A DNA stretch of 64,000 nucleotides from the NCBI GenBank assembly GCA_019009955.1, contig CM032230.1, positions 102,724,001 through 102,788,000 on the forward strand, given 5' to 3'. A program made the translations under genes and the position numbers. Source of the DNA: Riptortus pedestris. Lineage: Eukaryota; Arthropoda; Insecta; Hemiptera; Alydidae. Below, in pieces: positions 24,322-35,430 of this stretch. Position 1 is the stretch's first letter, and each line of letters opens with the position of its first letter. Under the pieces are notes generated by a model. The model was not told the DNA's origin. It worked only from the letters and a program-made list of their open reading frames with translations, and did not search any database.

Positions 24322-24800
24322 TTTTCCCTTAGGATTTACTAAGGAAAATCAGCTATTGAGGTTGTACTTATGACGCGAGTTTCGAAAATACTTTTCCAAT
24401 GTCTAGTGATCATACGCAGCAAACCACTAAAATGAGGTTCGTTCAAAGCGTATATGTGTCTGGTAACAACGCTCTAAAAGTCACAATTTTTGTATAATCC
24501 ATACTAAACTTGATATTTAAACGCGTTATGCAATAGTAAAGATCACTGTCGTTAATGACGGAAATCAGACCAGTGAAGAGTATGGCTAAAGGGGGTATAC
24601 ACATTCCAAAAAGTTTAAACTCGAGTTGGGAACGATGAAACAAAAATAGCGCGCACTATAGCTTTAACACATATAGTTTTGAACAGATCTCATTTTCGCC
24701 ATCTCCTAGGAGGAATCTTTGGATACTTCAAGAAATTTTTCGAAAATCTCGTCATGGTTGCTACCTCAATAGCTGATTTCTAATAATGGAAATCTGCTAA
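24322..24800. mobile_element. AT-core derivative with two 5' ends (head-to-head)
   Basis: The left half is a plus-strand 5' part (AAGGAAAATCAGCTATTGAG, ATGACGCGAGTTTCGAAAAT, GTTAATGACGGAAATCAGACC). The right half, from about 24615, is a minus-strand 5' part (AACGATGAAACAAAAATAGC, TTTTGAACAGATCTCATTTT, GGAAATCTGCTAAAA). The 3' halves and stem-loops are absent, so the element is an inverted repeat of 5' ends. No long (TA)n remains. Confidence 0.75.
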
Positions 24801-25104
24801 AAAAAACGCCTACAAGAAAACTACCTCCCACATATTTCCCCCAACGCGCAAGATCGAATATATTTAACTACCCTTTTTTCCCTTGTTGTAATTCCTAAGG
24901 ATGCTGCGAAGCTCTCTGGCATTAATGGAAGGTAAATATACGTACATGGGATGCAAATTTAGTGAAAACATTGTGGCGGTACTCTGGTAATTGAATTCGC
25001 CTACCATATTTTATATGAAAAGTAAAAGTCCTTTACCCAGATGCCGCTATAAACTAAAACACATTTCCCGCCTGCTGCGAAACTACACTAAAAACGCCTT
25101 CCCA

Positions 25105-25165
25105 AATATATATTTCAACGAATCTCATTTTCGTCATCTCTTAGATTGGTGTACATTTGGAGTGA
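25105..25165 (-). repeat. AT-core element fragment
   Basis: TTTCAACGAATCTCATTTTC and GTCATCTCTTAGATTGGTG match the block next to the core. Confidence 0.6.
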
Positions 25166-25483
25166 GTAGAACCACTAGAGCTGAATTCTCTACCTGGAAA
25201 TTAGTGACAATCCGAAGATTGTATTTCACATAAATTTTCTTAAAAAGAGTTTTCTATAGTGAAATGAAATGAAAAGTATTTATTTCTATTAAATGTTAAC
25301 ATAACATAATGGGACATGGGTCTTTTATACTTTAGGTACTTTAGTTACTTTTTCTAGTAATATGGTCACTTATTGCGATAACAGTTATTATTCTTTCATA
25401 TGATCTATATGTTATCCCCAAGGAGTTATTAAGTAATTAACTTTTATTTATTCATTGACACCAAATCGAAGGTCCCTTTCAAA

Positions 25484-25672
25484 AGTAACAACAAGTAACA
25501 ATAACAAATACCTTAACAATGAGTAACAATAGCAAATACCTTAACAACAAGTAATAATAACAAATACCTTAACAAAAAGTATCAATAACAAATACCTTAA
25601 CTACATGTGACAGTAACAAATACCTGAACAACTAGTAACAATAACAAATACCAAAAAGCAATGACAAATAAC
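25484..25672 (+). repeat. Minisatellite, 28-bp unit
   Basis: About six imperfect units beginning CAAATACCTTAACAA and ending GTAACAATAA. Confidence 0.85.
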
Positions 25673-26970
25673 AAAGTTGTAATGGCTAAGCTTATTATAA
25701 GTGATCAAAAAATAAATAAATAAAAATTGGTGATGAGCATAGTTGGTGTTTCATCAATAGGGAATGAATGGCTAAAAGTACTCTTGTCAATGATTGTCGT
25801 CATTTCCTCCTTCAGGATTAAATAATTAAGTTTCTTCGAAAATTATACTTGATAATTATGAATTTAATTCAGCTCAGTATTGCCATAAGAAACGGCATTT
25901 AAGTCACTTCAGAAATACGAATATTACACGGGAGAAGGAAATGTAGAAGAAGATACTAAATGAAGGTATATTTTTACAAAAAAATATGCTCCAAAATATG
26001 GATGTAATAGACGAAGTTGCCGTGAAGGAGTCGGAGACTATAGCGGAACATGGTTTAATAATTAATTTGCTTTGGGCCAGCGTCAAGAGAAGGAATAACA
26101 TTGAATGTGTGACTAGAAGTCATCTTGACTCTTATTTGTGGGAATTTGTTTGGTGAAAAGACCTTATGAAATACAAGACTTATTTGAATGTTATTGAAAA
26201 CTATTAAAAATTATTGGCCACCCAAATGGAATATTATTATGCACCCTTCTATAGGAGCTTAACTGTTTGTTTGATTTGATAAATAAAGGTTATTTACTAA
26301 TTGATTTTTTTTCTTAAATAAACAACATATTTATACAAGGATTATAACATATATTTAAATTAATCACTGAACTTCATCTAAAGAATCTGGCGAACCTAAA
26401 GAAGAAGATATACAATAAATTAGTTTCGTTGAAAATCCTAATATCATTCTAAATATATAACGTAAATTTTTTAATTGACATGCAATAGGTTTGCTGATAA
26501 GGGCTGCTAATTGTAATTTTATTAATTATTTTTTATTTTACTGATTGCTATTCATATTTGTGACGTTCAGGTTCGAATCCTACTACATCCATCAAATCAG
26601 TACAAGCAGTTAAACGTTATTTACAGTATCACACGACTACAATTTTAAAACAAATACACCTTTTTATGGGGTTAGTCACTATTCCAACTGAAGGTATTGA
26701 CATGATATTCAGTGTTGTTAGCACACAAGTAATTTCAATAGACAAATATGCACAGAACAGAACGCTGCCACAATTCTGCATGAGTGATGCAGCCGGCACA
26801 CAATGACTGGTTCTGTTTGAAGGACATATCTTGCAGTCATTATAATTATGTTGATGAATAAGTGGTCTGAACTAGTCCTCTATTAAATACATCTTTACGC
26901 CTTGAAGATCGCTCTTGATGTGCTATAAAAAGATCTTAGAAGATTAGCTAGGCTTTCTATAGCTCGTTAC
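25673..26970. other. No gene seen
   Basis: AT-rich. A box-B-like GTTCGAATCC at 26571-26580 has no tRNA fold around it. Confidence 0.5.
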
Positions 26971-27007
<37 letters not shown>

Positions 27008-27657
27008 CTATTGAGGTTGTATATCATTACATATATAATTCTGCTGTACGTGTGTATATGAGCTCCTCCTAAACGGCAGGACCGATTTGAATGAATGCGA
27101 TTTCTTTAGTATGTGTTTGGACGACGACATGGATAGTTTAGATTCACAAATCAGCCCGGCAGATGGAGCAGGGGTTGAAGGGAGGTCTAAAATTAAAAAT
27201 AGCGATATTTCGTTTCCTATTTGGTTTTTCGGTAAATATGCACATGATAAAAGTTGTTTATTTTGTTATTTAGAGTAACTTTTGTTGTATTCACTTTTGT
27301 CGTATAACCAAGTATAATCGAGATATACACTCAAAACTAAAGCGGGAGCCTAAAATTTTATAGGGCACTAACGATTGAACCGAACTCAACAAAACTCTAT
27401 ATGTAAATTAGCATTAATTCTTCCATGATTACAAGCTATATTAAATTTTTTAGATTCAAACGGAAGTGGGGGTTATAAGAGAGGCCTGAATAAGAAATTC
27501 GCAATATTTCATTTTCTATTTGTTTTTAAGCAAACGTGCACATAACAAAAGTTATTTTTTGTGTTATTAAAAGTAGCTTTTGTTTTAAACATAATATTAT
27601 TAAATTTAATATCCTAATCGCTTGAAATATCATGCAGGACAACGTCTGTCGGGTTCG

Positions 27658-27716
<59 letters not shown>

Positions 27717-28172
27717 TCGCTAGCGGTAGCAATTTTTGCTTAATCGTTACCAAACTCGATATTTAAACTTTTTATCTCAAACTAAAGAAGAATTTCGTTA
27801 CTTTCTGAAATCCGACCAGTTGGACGGGTTGAAAATCCCAAATATCTCCGTCATTATGCGTCGGTTTATACATTTTTTAATGTTTACGTTCATTAATAAC
27901 CGAAATCGGATCTCTTTAGAGAGAATGACTGAAATACTTAATATTTATATTATCAGATGATTGTTACAAAACTATGTATTATATATAATTCGAATAGCAG
28001 GAGCGTTATTTTTATTGTCTTACATACCGTTTTCAGTTAAGCCTCACCCCTTACTCTTGGGATTTCCACTGATGTCTCTAAACTTCTCATGCCCAGCTTA
28101 AATCTCAAATTCTTTTCAAATAGGCTTCTTCTTAAAATCTGGGTAGTTTGCGCAACTCCTTGACTGACATTT
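26971..28172 (+). mobile_element. AT-core element, interrupted by a Helitron
   Basis: (TA)n at 26971-27006 and the 5' word AGCTATTGAGGTTGTA lie left of the Helitron. After it come (TA)n 27662-27713, GCGGTAGCAATTTTTGCTTA, AAATATCTCCGTCATTATGC, a degraded subfamily A half (TTTTCAGTTAAGCCTCACCCC at about 28030) and a decayed stem-loop end near 28145-28172. The order of core and 5' word on the left is abnormal, so some rearrangement accompanied the insertion. Confidence 0.65.
27024..27661 (+). mobile_element. Non-autonomous Helitron, two internal repeats
   Basis: Starts TC after A and ends CTAA before T (27658-27661). A hairpin is upstream of the end (GACA, 5-nt loop, TGTC at 27638-27650). Two internal units about 300 bp apart share ATTAAAAATAGCGATATTTC and AACAAAAGTT words with the Helitron at 34235-35323, so both belong to one family. 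No Rep or helicase is present. Confidence 0.75.
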
Positions 28173-29159
28173 GTTGAGATAGCAATGTTTATCTTGTCAA
28201 TAATGTTTACATTCTCAGAACAAGGATTAGTCGGTGCTTTCGTGCATCAGTTCATATATTGAAAAGGTAATTTGCTTAGTCAAGATAATCTTCAGCATAT
28301 ACAGATTTTTATTTGTTAACTCATTAAGGAAGAAGAATAAAAATACTTTTCAGTATATAATGATACGTATTTCACAGTCTGTTAGAAAAATTTAGTGTGT
28401 GTCCAGAAATGATGCTTTTAGAGTAATCACGGTCCGTTCGGATGCGGAAACTGATATGAAATTCGCAAAGCACCCTGGTCTTCCTTCAGTTATTGATTAC
28501 AGCCTAATTCAAACCCAACTTACAATAATCTCTCAACGACACAGGATATTGGAGAAAAAGCTAACATCACATAAAAGCGTTTCAAAGTATTTGAAAGCAT
28601 CCGGGCTCCATATGTTTTTATGTTTCTCATAATTTGACGGAATAAAGAATGGTTCTAAATTTTTTATTGAATATACCACGAACGTATTACTTCATTATCT
28701 AATACCAGGAACAGCATACTGTAAGTAAAATCTATAGATGATCCTCCTTTCAGAGTTTTGTGGTACTTCATTCAGTTTAAAAAGACTATGAAGTAGATTT
28801 TAGATTCCTACTAGGGCGTAGTGACTTGTCGCCATTGTTCATAAAATGTATAGAAATCATATAAAATATTCCATTATTATTTACAATATTTTTAATAGTA
28901 TGGGCATTGCTTAGAATTAAATTTGATTAAAATATAATTTTATTTAATAAGGAGACAGCTCTGAGGATAGAAAAAGTTCCATTAAATAATTACTTAGTGA
29001 AAGGCAGTTCGGTTTATGGGGGCATCTATTGCCAAGGTAATATTTAATTATTTTTTATAGAAATGTATTAATATTAAGCAACCCCCTATTTTTTGTCAAC
29101 TGAGCGTCTTCATCTTTATAAGCTGATTTCCCCCTCGTGACGAGTGGAAAAGCACCTTC
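28173..29159. other. One unassigned open frame, otherwise empty
   Basis: The frame 28399-28632 (77 codons, including VITVRSDAETDMKFAKHPGL) has more balanced composition than neighbouring frames. It matches no domain I know and lacks convincing splice sites. It could be an exon or a transposon remnant. Confidence 0.3.
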
Positions 29160-29854
29160 AAAAGAAAAACATCGATCAAGCAGGGGCGTAAACCAAGCAG
29201 ATTTACCATGTACCGGTATAACATGCTTGTGATATCATATCACCACGTATTCTCTATGTAAAACAACCGATGAATAGAAGGCATAGAGGGAGAGGGGGAT
29301 ACTGAAGCCTATAATCAAGAAATCATGAATAGCTTGCTTAATACTTGAGTTACGAAAAAATGCATACTATAATTGTAGATTTTAAATAGTTTAACAAGAT
29401 TGGTTCTATTTTACAATCTCCCTCATAATAACGGAAGTATCTTGAATTTTCGAATTCCCTCTCTAAACCACCCCCCCCCCTTTATACCTCCACTATTCCA
29501 TATTCGATTTCTGTCAATGATAAATATAATCTTTAGTGTTGACTGAAACGGTTAGATGTGGAGTATGGTATATCTCAAATAAACATTTTCCAAAAACAAA
29601 CGTAACATCTTAATTGATGACTTCATCACACAGCTAATTTGCAAGTCTCTTGAAAACAATATTTGGCATTTAAGTCTAGAATAACACGGTTACTGACAAA
29701 TACACTCACACGCACACATATATGTACGTAATTGTGAACGGGCCTCATTTTCATCATCTACTAGGTAAGATCGATGAACATTTAAGGAAATTTTTCAAAA
29801 ATCGCCTAATGAGGACGGCCACAATAGCTGATTTACCTTTAGGGAAATCTGCTT
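29160..29854 (-). mobile_element. AT-core element, old near-complete copy
   Basis: Diverged 3' end (GCAGGGGCGTAAACCAAGCAG) at left. The C-rich run is at 29469-29481, a short CA/TA core at 29704-29722, GGGCCTCATTTTCATCATC at 29740 and terminus GGGAAATCTGCT at 29842-29853. Confidence 0.7.
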
Positions 29855-31619
29855 ATAGGTTGGAAAGGGCCATCCTAGAGTTTATATTCCTGATAAAAAC
29901 CAATATATAAATAAAAAAACAGATAAATATAAATAAAAAACGTTCGAAAAAAAACCCCATCAATCTGTACCCTCCCCTTTTTTTTTAATTTTTGATAAGA
30001 TAAACGTCATTAATTGTTGTTGAATATGGCTGATGAAATTCCAAAGAGGTCTAAGTTGGCTAGAGTTAGAGGTAGTAAAATGTCTATACTGGAGGATGGG
30101 CGAACGCCCTTGGTGTACTCCTTTCACCTCCAGTGAATGGCCCCAAAGAACATCTCCATCCTGACCTACCGGCTTAACCTTCCTCACCGATTCATTCCTT
30201 AACATCCATATTATTTTATACTCCTGAATTATCACTTTTCTTATTTCATTTTAGTTATTTTCCCCCCTAAATATACTGATTTCTTATATATAGATGACAC
30301 TATAAATGTTTCAAATGAAATGTGTTTATTTCCATTAAATGTTATCATAATACGATGGGTTACGTCAAATATTTTTTATTTGGTTTTGTTTTTCTAATTC
30401 TTTACAAATTATTGAATGACATTTTACTTATGTAATACATTTGTTAAATAAATAGGTCAAATTCTAAGAATACATAGTATAAAATTCATCAATTTAAATA
30501 ACTATATACAAGACATTAACAATCTTAATAAAACTCTAAATATATAAAATTCTTTTACAGCTCTAAAACATAAATTATTTTATTGGTTGGCATGCAAGTT
30601 TATTAAAGGATAACAAGCTTTATAAATGATAAGAAACTTGCCCCACCTTATAGAGACAATGCACCTGATCATAAATTCCTTTAGACCTATATTTCTGACT
30701 AATAATTAGTAGTTTTATTTAATAATTGAACATTTTTGAAAATATTCATCTTGTGTATAAAAACATCCCTCATACATGAAGTTCTTTAAATTATTATTAA
30801 ACAAAGAATATTTTGTAATAGGTTTGATATATTCTAGCAGAGCGAAAAAGAGTTTTGCTACTGAAAATGATACGCTTTACTCGAAATATTATGTTTAAGG
30901 TTGGGGCTTTGAAGCATATTCTTGTACCTTGTTTTATGATTGTGTGTTATACTATTCTATACTGTTTCACAAACAATATTGTTTGGTACATATATATTGA
31001 GGGAAAAGTCAGGTAGACTTGTAATATTTTAATTTAATAGGGTTTTGGCCTAAGATCACTACTAGGTTTACCGAAAAGAATGAAAAGGTGAAATTTTGTT
31101 CACATTGTACGATACACTGCAAAAGGCTTTTCTGATATAAGATATTCATATTTAGAGCCTTTTTTTTTCCTATATTTTAATTCACTTTTCCTTATATTCC
31201 TTAAATTATGGACTGCTTTAGGAATTTGAAATAATTTTGTACATTACTTGTGTTAGCCAGATTATGGGTTTATCTATTTATTTTATGATGCTGTTCAACC
31301 ATTGAGCTCAATCACGGGTTTAGTTCTTTATTAAACCATTTAGTATGGTGGCTATGTGTTATCCAGAAATTTCAAATCAATGAGTTGCTCTTACAGACAC
31401 TTTACTTTGTTAACTTGACTTGGCTAAAGAAATTTAGTGGAGCCTTTTAATAAATACTCTACATGTAAATTTAGTGTTTCAGGCAGTAATATCCCAAAAA
31501 AATGTAGGTTCATTCCACTTCCTTTTTTCGAATAACTCATTTGGGCGATTGTCATTCCATGACGGTTTTTAATCATTGAAGCTATGTGGATCCATCTCAT
31601 GTCAAACTGTTTATTAGCT
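29855..31619. other. No gene accepted
   Basis: A GC-richer patch at 30030-30225 is open on the minus strand (91 codons) without a known domain. A short stretch at 30315-30365 resembles 25260-25320 and may be a weak repeat. Confidence 0.4.
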
Positions 31620-31748
31620 TTTAGCAGATTTCCCATTAGGGCAATCAGCTATTAAGGTCGTACTCATGACGAGATTTTTGAAAACTTTCCTCAAATGTCC
31701 ATCGATCCTTCCCAGGAGATGACGAAAATGACGTCCGTTCAACTATAT
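31620..31748 (+). mobile_element. AT-core element, 5' terminal fragment
   Basis: TAGCAGATTTCCCATTAGGG through GATGACGAAAATGACGTCCG, truncated at the core. Confidence 0.8.
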
Positions 31749-32988
31749 ATTCTTAACAACTATAGACGTATTCTTAACAACTAAAAGACATTTCATTTCA
31801 AGTTGGTATTCAATTACGGGAAACAATTAGACTTACATAATGTTCTTTCTCATCCACATTCATTTTTATTATCTGATGCAAAACAGCAATATTTATGCTA
31901 CATAACTATGTATTATAGTGAATTCAAAAGATAATATAACATAATTATACTTTGTATAAAGGCTGAGATAAAAATATTTTATTCTGCATTAAATAAAACA
32001 CGTGCTCAATCGAATCAGCAGTCAATTATCTGATATTGTTATTTTTATTTTATTTTTTTGATACGAAAGCCGCCAGATAAACATGCGATATCTTATTTGT
32101 ATTCCCAGAATTCCTTGAACTTATAGTTTTCATACTTTGAACTATATCTGTAACTTTCACTCTCAATTGAAAGATATGAATTGCTATTAATAGGACATAT
32201 GACAATTAAAAATACAATTTTATTTATAGCATTACCCCACATCGAATCATCAAAATTTTTAAGTCAGAAAAATAATTAATATGTTTTTTGTTGCTATTAT
32301 TTTCTTGTTTCTCCTATCTTCTAATTGATGCACACAATGAAAATGAGGGAGTCTTTCAGGTTCCAGCTTTCAAAACATTTACCTATAAAAGTTATAATTT
32401 TATTTTTGCTTAAAACGGCAAGTTCATTTGCCCGCAAAATGGTAAAACGTCACGAAATAGTTAATTTTAATTACGAGTTATAGAAACACCGTTTTTATAG
32501 TTCATTGCCAAAGAAATAATTTTAAATTTATAATTTGAGCAAAAATATTTTGAAGGAAAAGATATGTTCATCAACTTGTGTTGTTTTTTTTTCTTCTTAT
32601 CAACATCACACATTTATAAGTAAATTATTTTGACTCAACACCACCTTTCATGGGTTTACTTTTATCATGATGTGACTTACCAAAAATAAAAATACATTAT
32701 GACTTTAGGCTCGCTTCAACTGATCAATTGAAGCTTTTGAAACACTGTTTAAAGTTGGAGAGTAGTGTTTGATATTTACCGTTTAGGCTTAGCCGTAACA
32801 TTTAACCTATAAAGCGAAAATGGGAAAGGTCGTGCCCTCTGATTCGTACATACGATAAATTTGCTAGGTCATATTCCTTGATCATTTAATTTTTTGACTG
32901 TATATGCTGTTATCTAAAATGATAATTGAAAAACTCCTTATAATTTATTTTCGTGATGGTTTGTGCGAGAAGGTGAATAACGGCATCT
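31749..32988. other. No gene seen
   Basis: Very AT-rich; nothing recognised. Confidence 0.5.
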
Positions 32989-33052
32989 TTTATTAGCAAA
33001 TTTCCCCCAAGGGAAATCAGCTGTTGAGGTAGTACTCATGACGCGATTTTTG
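32989..33052 (+). repeat. AT-core element 5' tip
   Basis: TTAGCAAATTTCCCCCAAGGG, CTGTTGAGG and ACTCATGACGCGATTTTTG, then unrelated DNA. Confidence 0.75.
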
Positions 33053-34084
33053 ATTATTCATTTATAATAATTTATAAATATATATGTATAATATTCATAT
33101 GTGCCCTCGCACACACACGCGCACACGTGCTCACACTTTGTTGAACCTTATTAATGTGATAGTGAATTTGTGAAATATTTGTTTTCTTTTTTTTTTACTT
33201 TAATATTTTTCCAAAATTAATGTTCTTCAGAAGTTAATAGTAACTCAGTTTCAACATGCCAAATCCGGGAAGTGATTTTTATTCTAACTTCACAAAGAAT
33301 ATGAGGTGATGGTTTTATGAGAGTCCTTATGTCATATTGAACTAACTTAGTCATACCTTGACATGGAAAATATTTGCATAGTTATCGTTGAATCTACATA
33401 ATATTCATTTTAGTATTATTTACTTACATAATTGTAATTATTAAAGTACACAGTGTGTCATTTCGGTAATAATATCGTTATTGATGTTATTTGCGAGTCT
33501 TTTACAAACAGTTATTGACTGTGAGTTGTCTAGATTAGTAACATTCGGTAGGTTCATACCCAACAACTAAAAATAGTCTTTGTAGAAGACAAATAAACCC
33601 ATGCGACAGTTCAGATTGTAGTTATGTAATAAAATAATCTTGAAGTTTATTGCAACTTTACGTAACTTATTTGGTAATCTGAACAATTGCATAAATGCCA
33701 AAGCGTATTCATACTGCTTATGCCAACCATTTGACAGCGTACTGGTGGCGGTTTTTTAATAATTCTTGTCTAGAATTGGAGTTATCTTGACTCTTCTTAA
33801 TACAATACTTTTGTTTGCATAGTTTCATGCCGAAGGCTAGGGGAAACCTTTGCATTTCCTTGCAACTCATTTCATTTCAGTAGATAATAAGGTCTTTCCT
33901 GTTCTCGGTAACAGCTGCAGATGTCCGCCACGTCAGGCTAAGCAAATTTTCCACTTGCTGGAATGACACGCTGATTATCTCATCTTGCCATATATTCTCT
34001 ATTTCTCCCATAGTAACAATCCTTAGTAAACACGATTTAAAATTTAAGATGGATATAAGATGATTAGTGACTTAGTTACTGAAA
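33053..34084. other. No gene seen
   Basis: AT-rich with a short CA-rich tract near 33107-33130. CCGCCACGTCAGGCTAAGC near 33930 may be a decayed AT-core end. Confidence 0.45.
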
Positions 34085-34234
34085 GTAAAAATTGGTGAGA
34101 AGTCTCTTCCTAGTCCGATGTCAATCATTAACGAATATGATATTTAGTATGAACATTGAGTTAGGTCTTAACCACACAAAAATTGTGACCGAAAGTGCCG
34201 AAGTTATCTTCTAAAAATGCTTGTACCTACAAAA
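34085..34234 (-). repeat. AT-core element, decayed middle part
   Basis: CAATCATTAACGAATATGATA and ACCACACAAAAATTGTGACCG match the element between G run and core. A Helitron begins exactly where the (TA)n core should be. Confidence 0.55.
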
Positions 34235-35323
34235 TCTATATATATATAAAATTGTAACCTCTGTCTGTACATTGATTTTTTTCGCGAAATTTCACGATAA
34301 CTTTTCGTTTCACATGTCATAGTCACCATATCTGCATTTTGTTTCTTTCGTGTATGTTTGTTTGTTTGTTTGTTACCTTTTCACGCATAAACGGCTGAAC
34401 CGAATTTTATGAAACTTGGTATGTATATTACTACTAACCCAACTTAGACTTTAGGCTATATTAATTTTCTCTGAGACGAACAGGAGTGGGGGTTATAAGG
34501 GAAGCCTGAAATTAAAAATAGCGATATTTCGTTTCCTATTGCTTTTTCGGCAAAAATGCACATAACAAAAGTTGTTTATTTTGTTATTTAGAGTAACTTT
34601 TGTTATATGCACTTTTGTCGTATACCGAAGTTTAAATGCGTTATACGCTAAAAATTATAGCGGGAGTCAACAATATTATTTGCCAAAAAAGACTCAACCG
34701 AACTAAATAAAACTCGGTATGTGTATTAGCAGTGAGGCCTTCATTATAATAAGCCATACCAACATTTCTATGGACGGGCAGGAGTGGGGGTTATAAGGGA
34801 AGCCTGAAATTAAAAATAGCGATATTTCGTTTCCTATTGGTTTTTCCGCAAACATAAACATAACAAAAGTTGTTTATTTTGTCATTTGGAGTAACTTTTG
34901 TTATATACACTTTTGTTGTATACCTAATTATAAATGAGTTATACGTTAAAACCTTAGCGGGCACTAACGGCTGAACCGAACTTAACAAAACTCGGTATGT
35001 CAATTAGCATTAATTCTTCCATGATTATAAGTTATATTAAAATTTTTAGGTTCGAACGGGAGGGGGGTTATAAGGGAGGCCTGAAATAAAAATTCACCAT
35101 ATTTACATGCATAAGAGACGGGAAATATAAAAATAGCGAAGACTGTGAAGAATTATCGAACAAATAATTCTATTATTAGCAAATCACCGGCAACGGCGGG
35201 TATCAATCCTAAACACTGGGACGGGTAAATGTCAAAATATTGTGCAATGTAAAGCCTGCTAAAAAATACCATCACCATTCAGCCTCAAATGAATTCCCGG
35301 GCGAAGCCGGGTATCTGAGCTAG
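34235..35323 (+). mobile_element. Non-autonomous Helitron, three internal repeats
   Basis: Begins TCTATATATATAAAATTG after A and ends CTAG (35320-35323) before T. A hairpin CCCGG, 6-nt loop, CCGGG lies at 35296-35311. There is no target duplication. The interior holds three units about 290 bp apart (GGAGTGGGGGTTATAAGGG near 34482 and 34780, a variant near 35060) alternating with CTGAACCGAA words. No coding region survives. It is an array-bearing derivative of the family also seen at 27024-27661. Confidence 0.85.
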
Positions 35324-35384
35324 TATATAATATACTTAGAATCACATTTTCTTCAAAACTTCAATTACACTCTATTTTGAGGTC

Positions 35385-35430
35385 ATAATATTTCTGTCAC
35401 AAAAAGTAGTTTTTGTGACAGAAATATTAT
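35385..35430. repeat. Perfect 21-bp hairpin
   Basis: Two perfectly complementary 21-bp arms (35385-35405 and 35410-35430; core TTTCTGTCACAAAAA) around loop GTAG. It lies 62 bp after the Helitron end. Confidence 0.9.

Noticed and set aside
26571..26600. Possible tRNA gene at GTTCGAATCC
   Set aside because: No acceptor, D-arm or anticodon stem can be formed with upstream sequence; box B word alone.
30030..30225. Candidate exon on the minus strand
   Set aside because: Open for 91 codons but without splice signals or recognisable domain; not strong enough to list as a gene.
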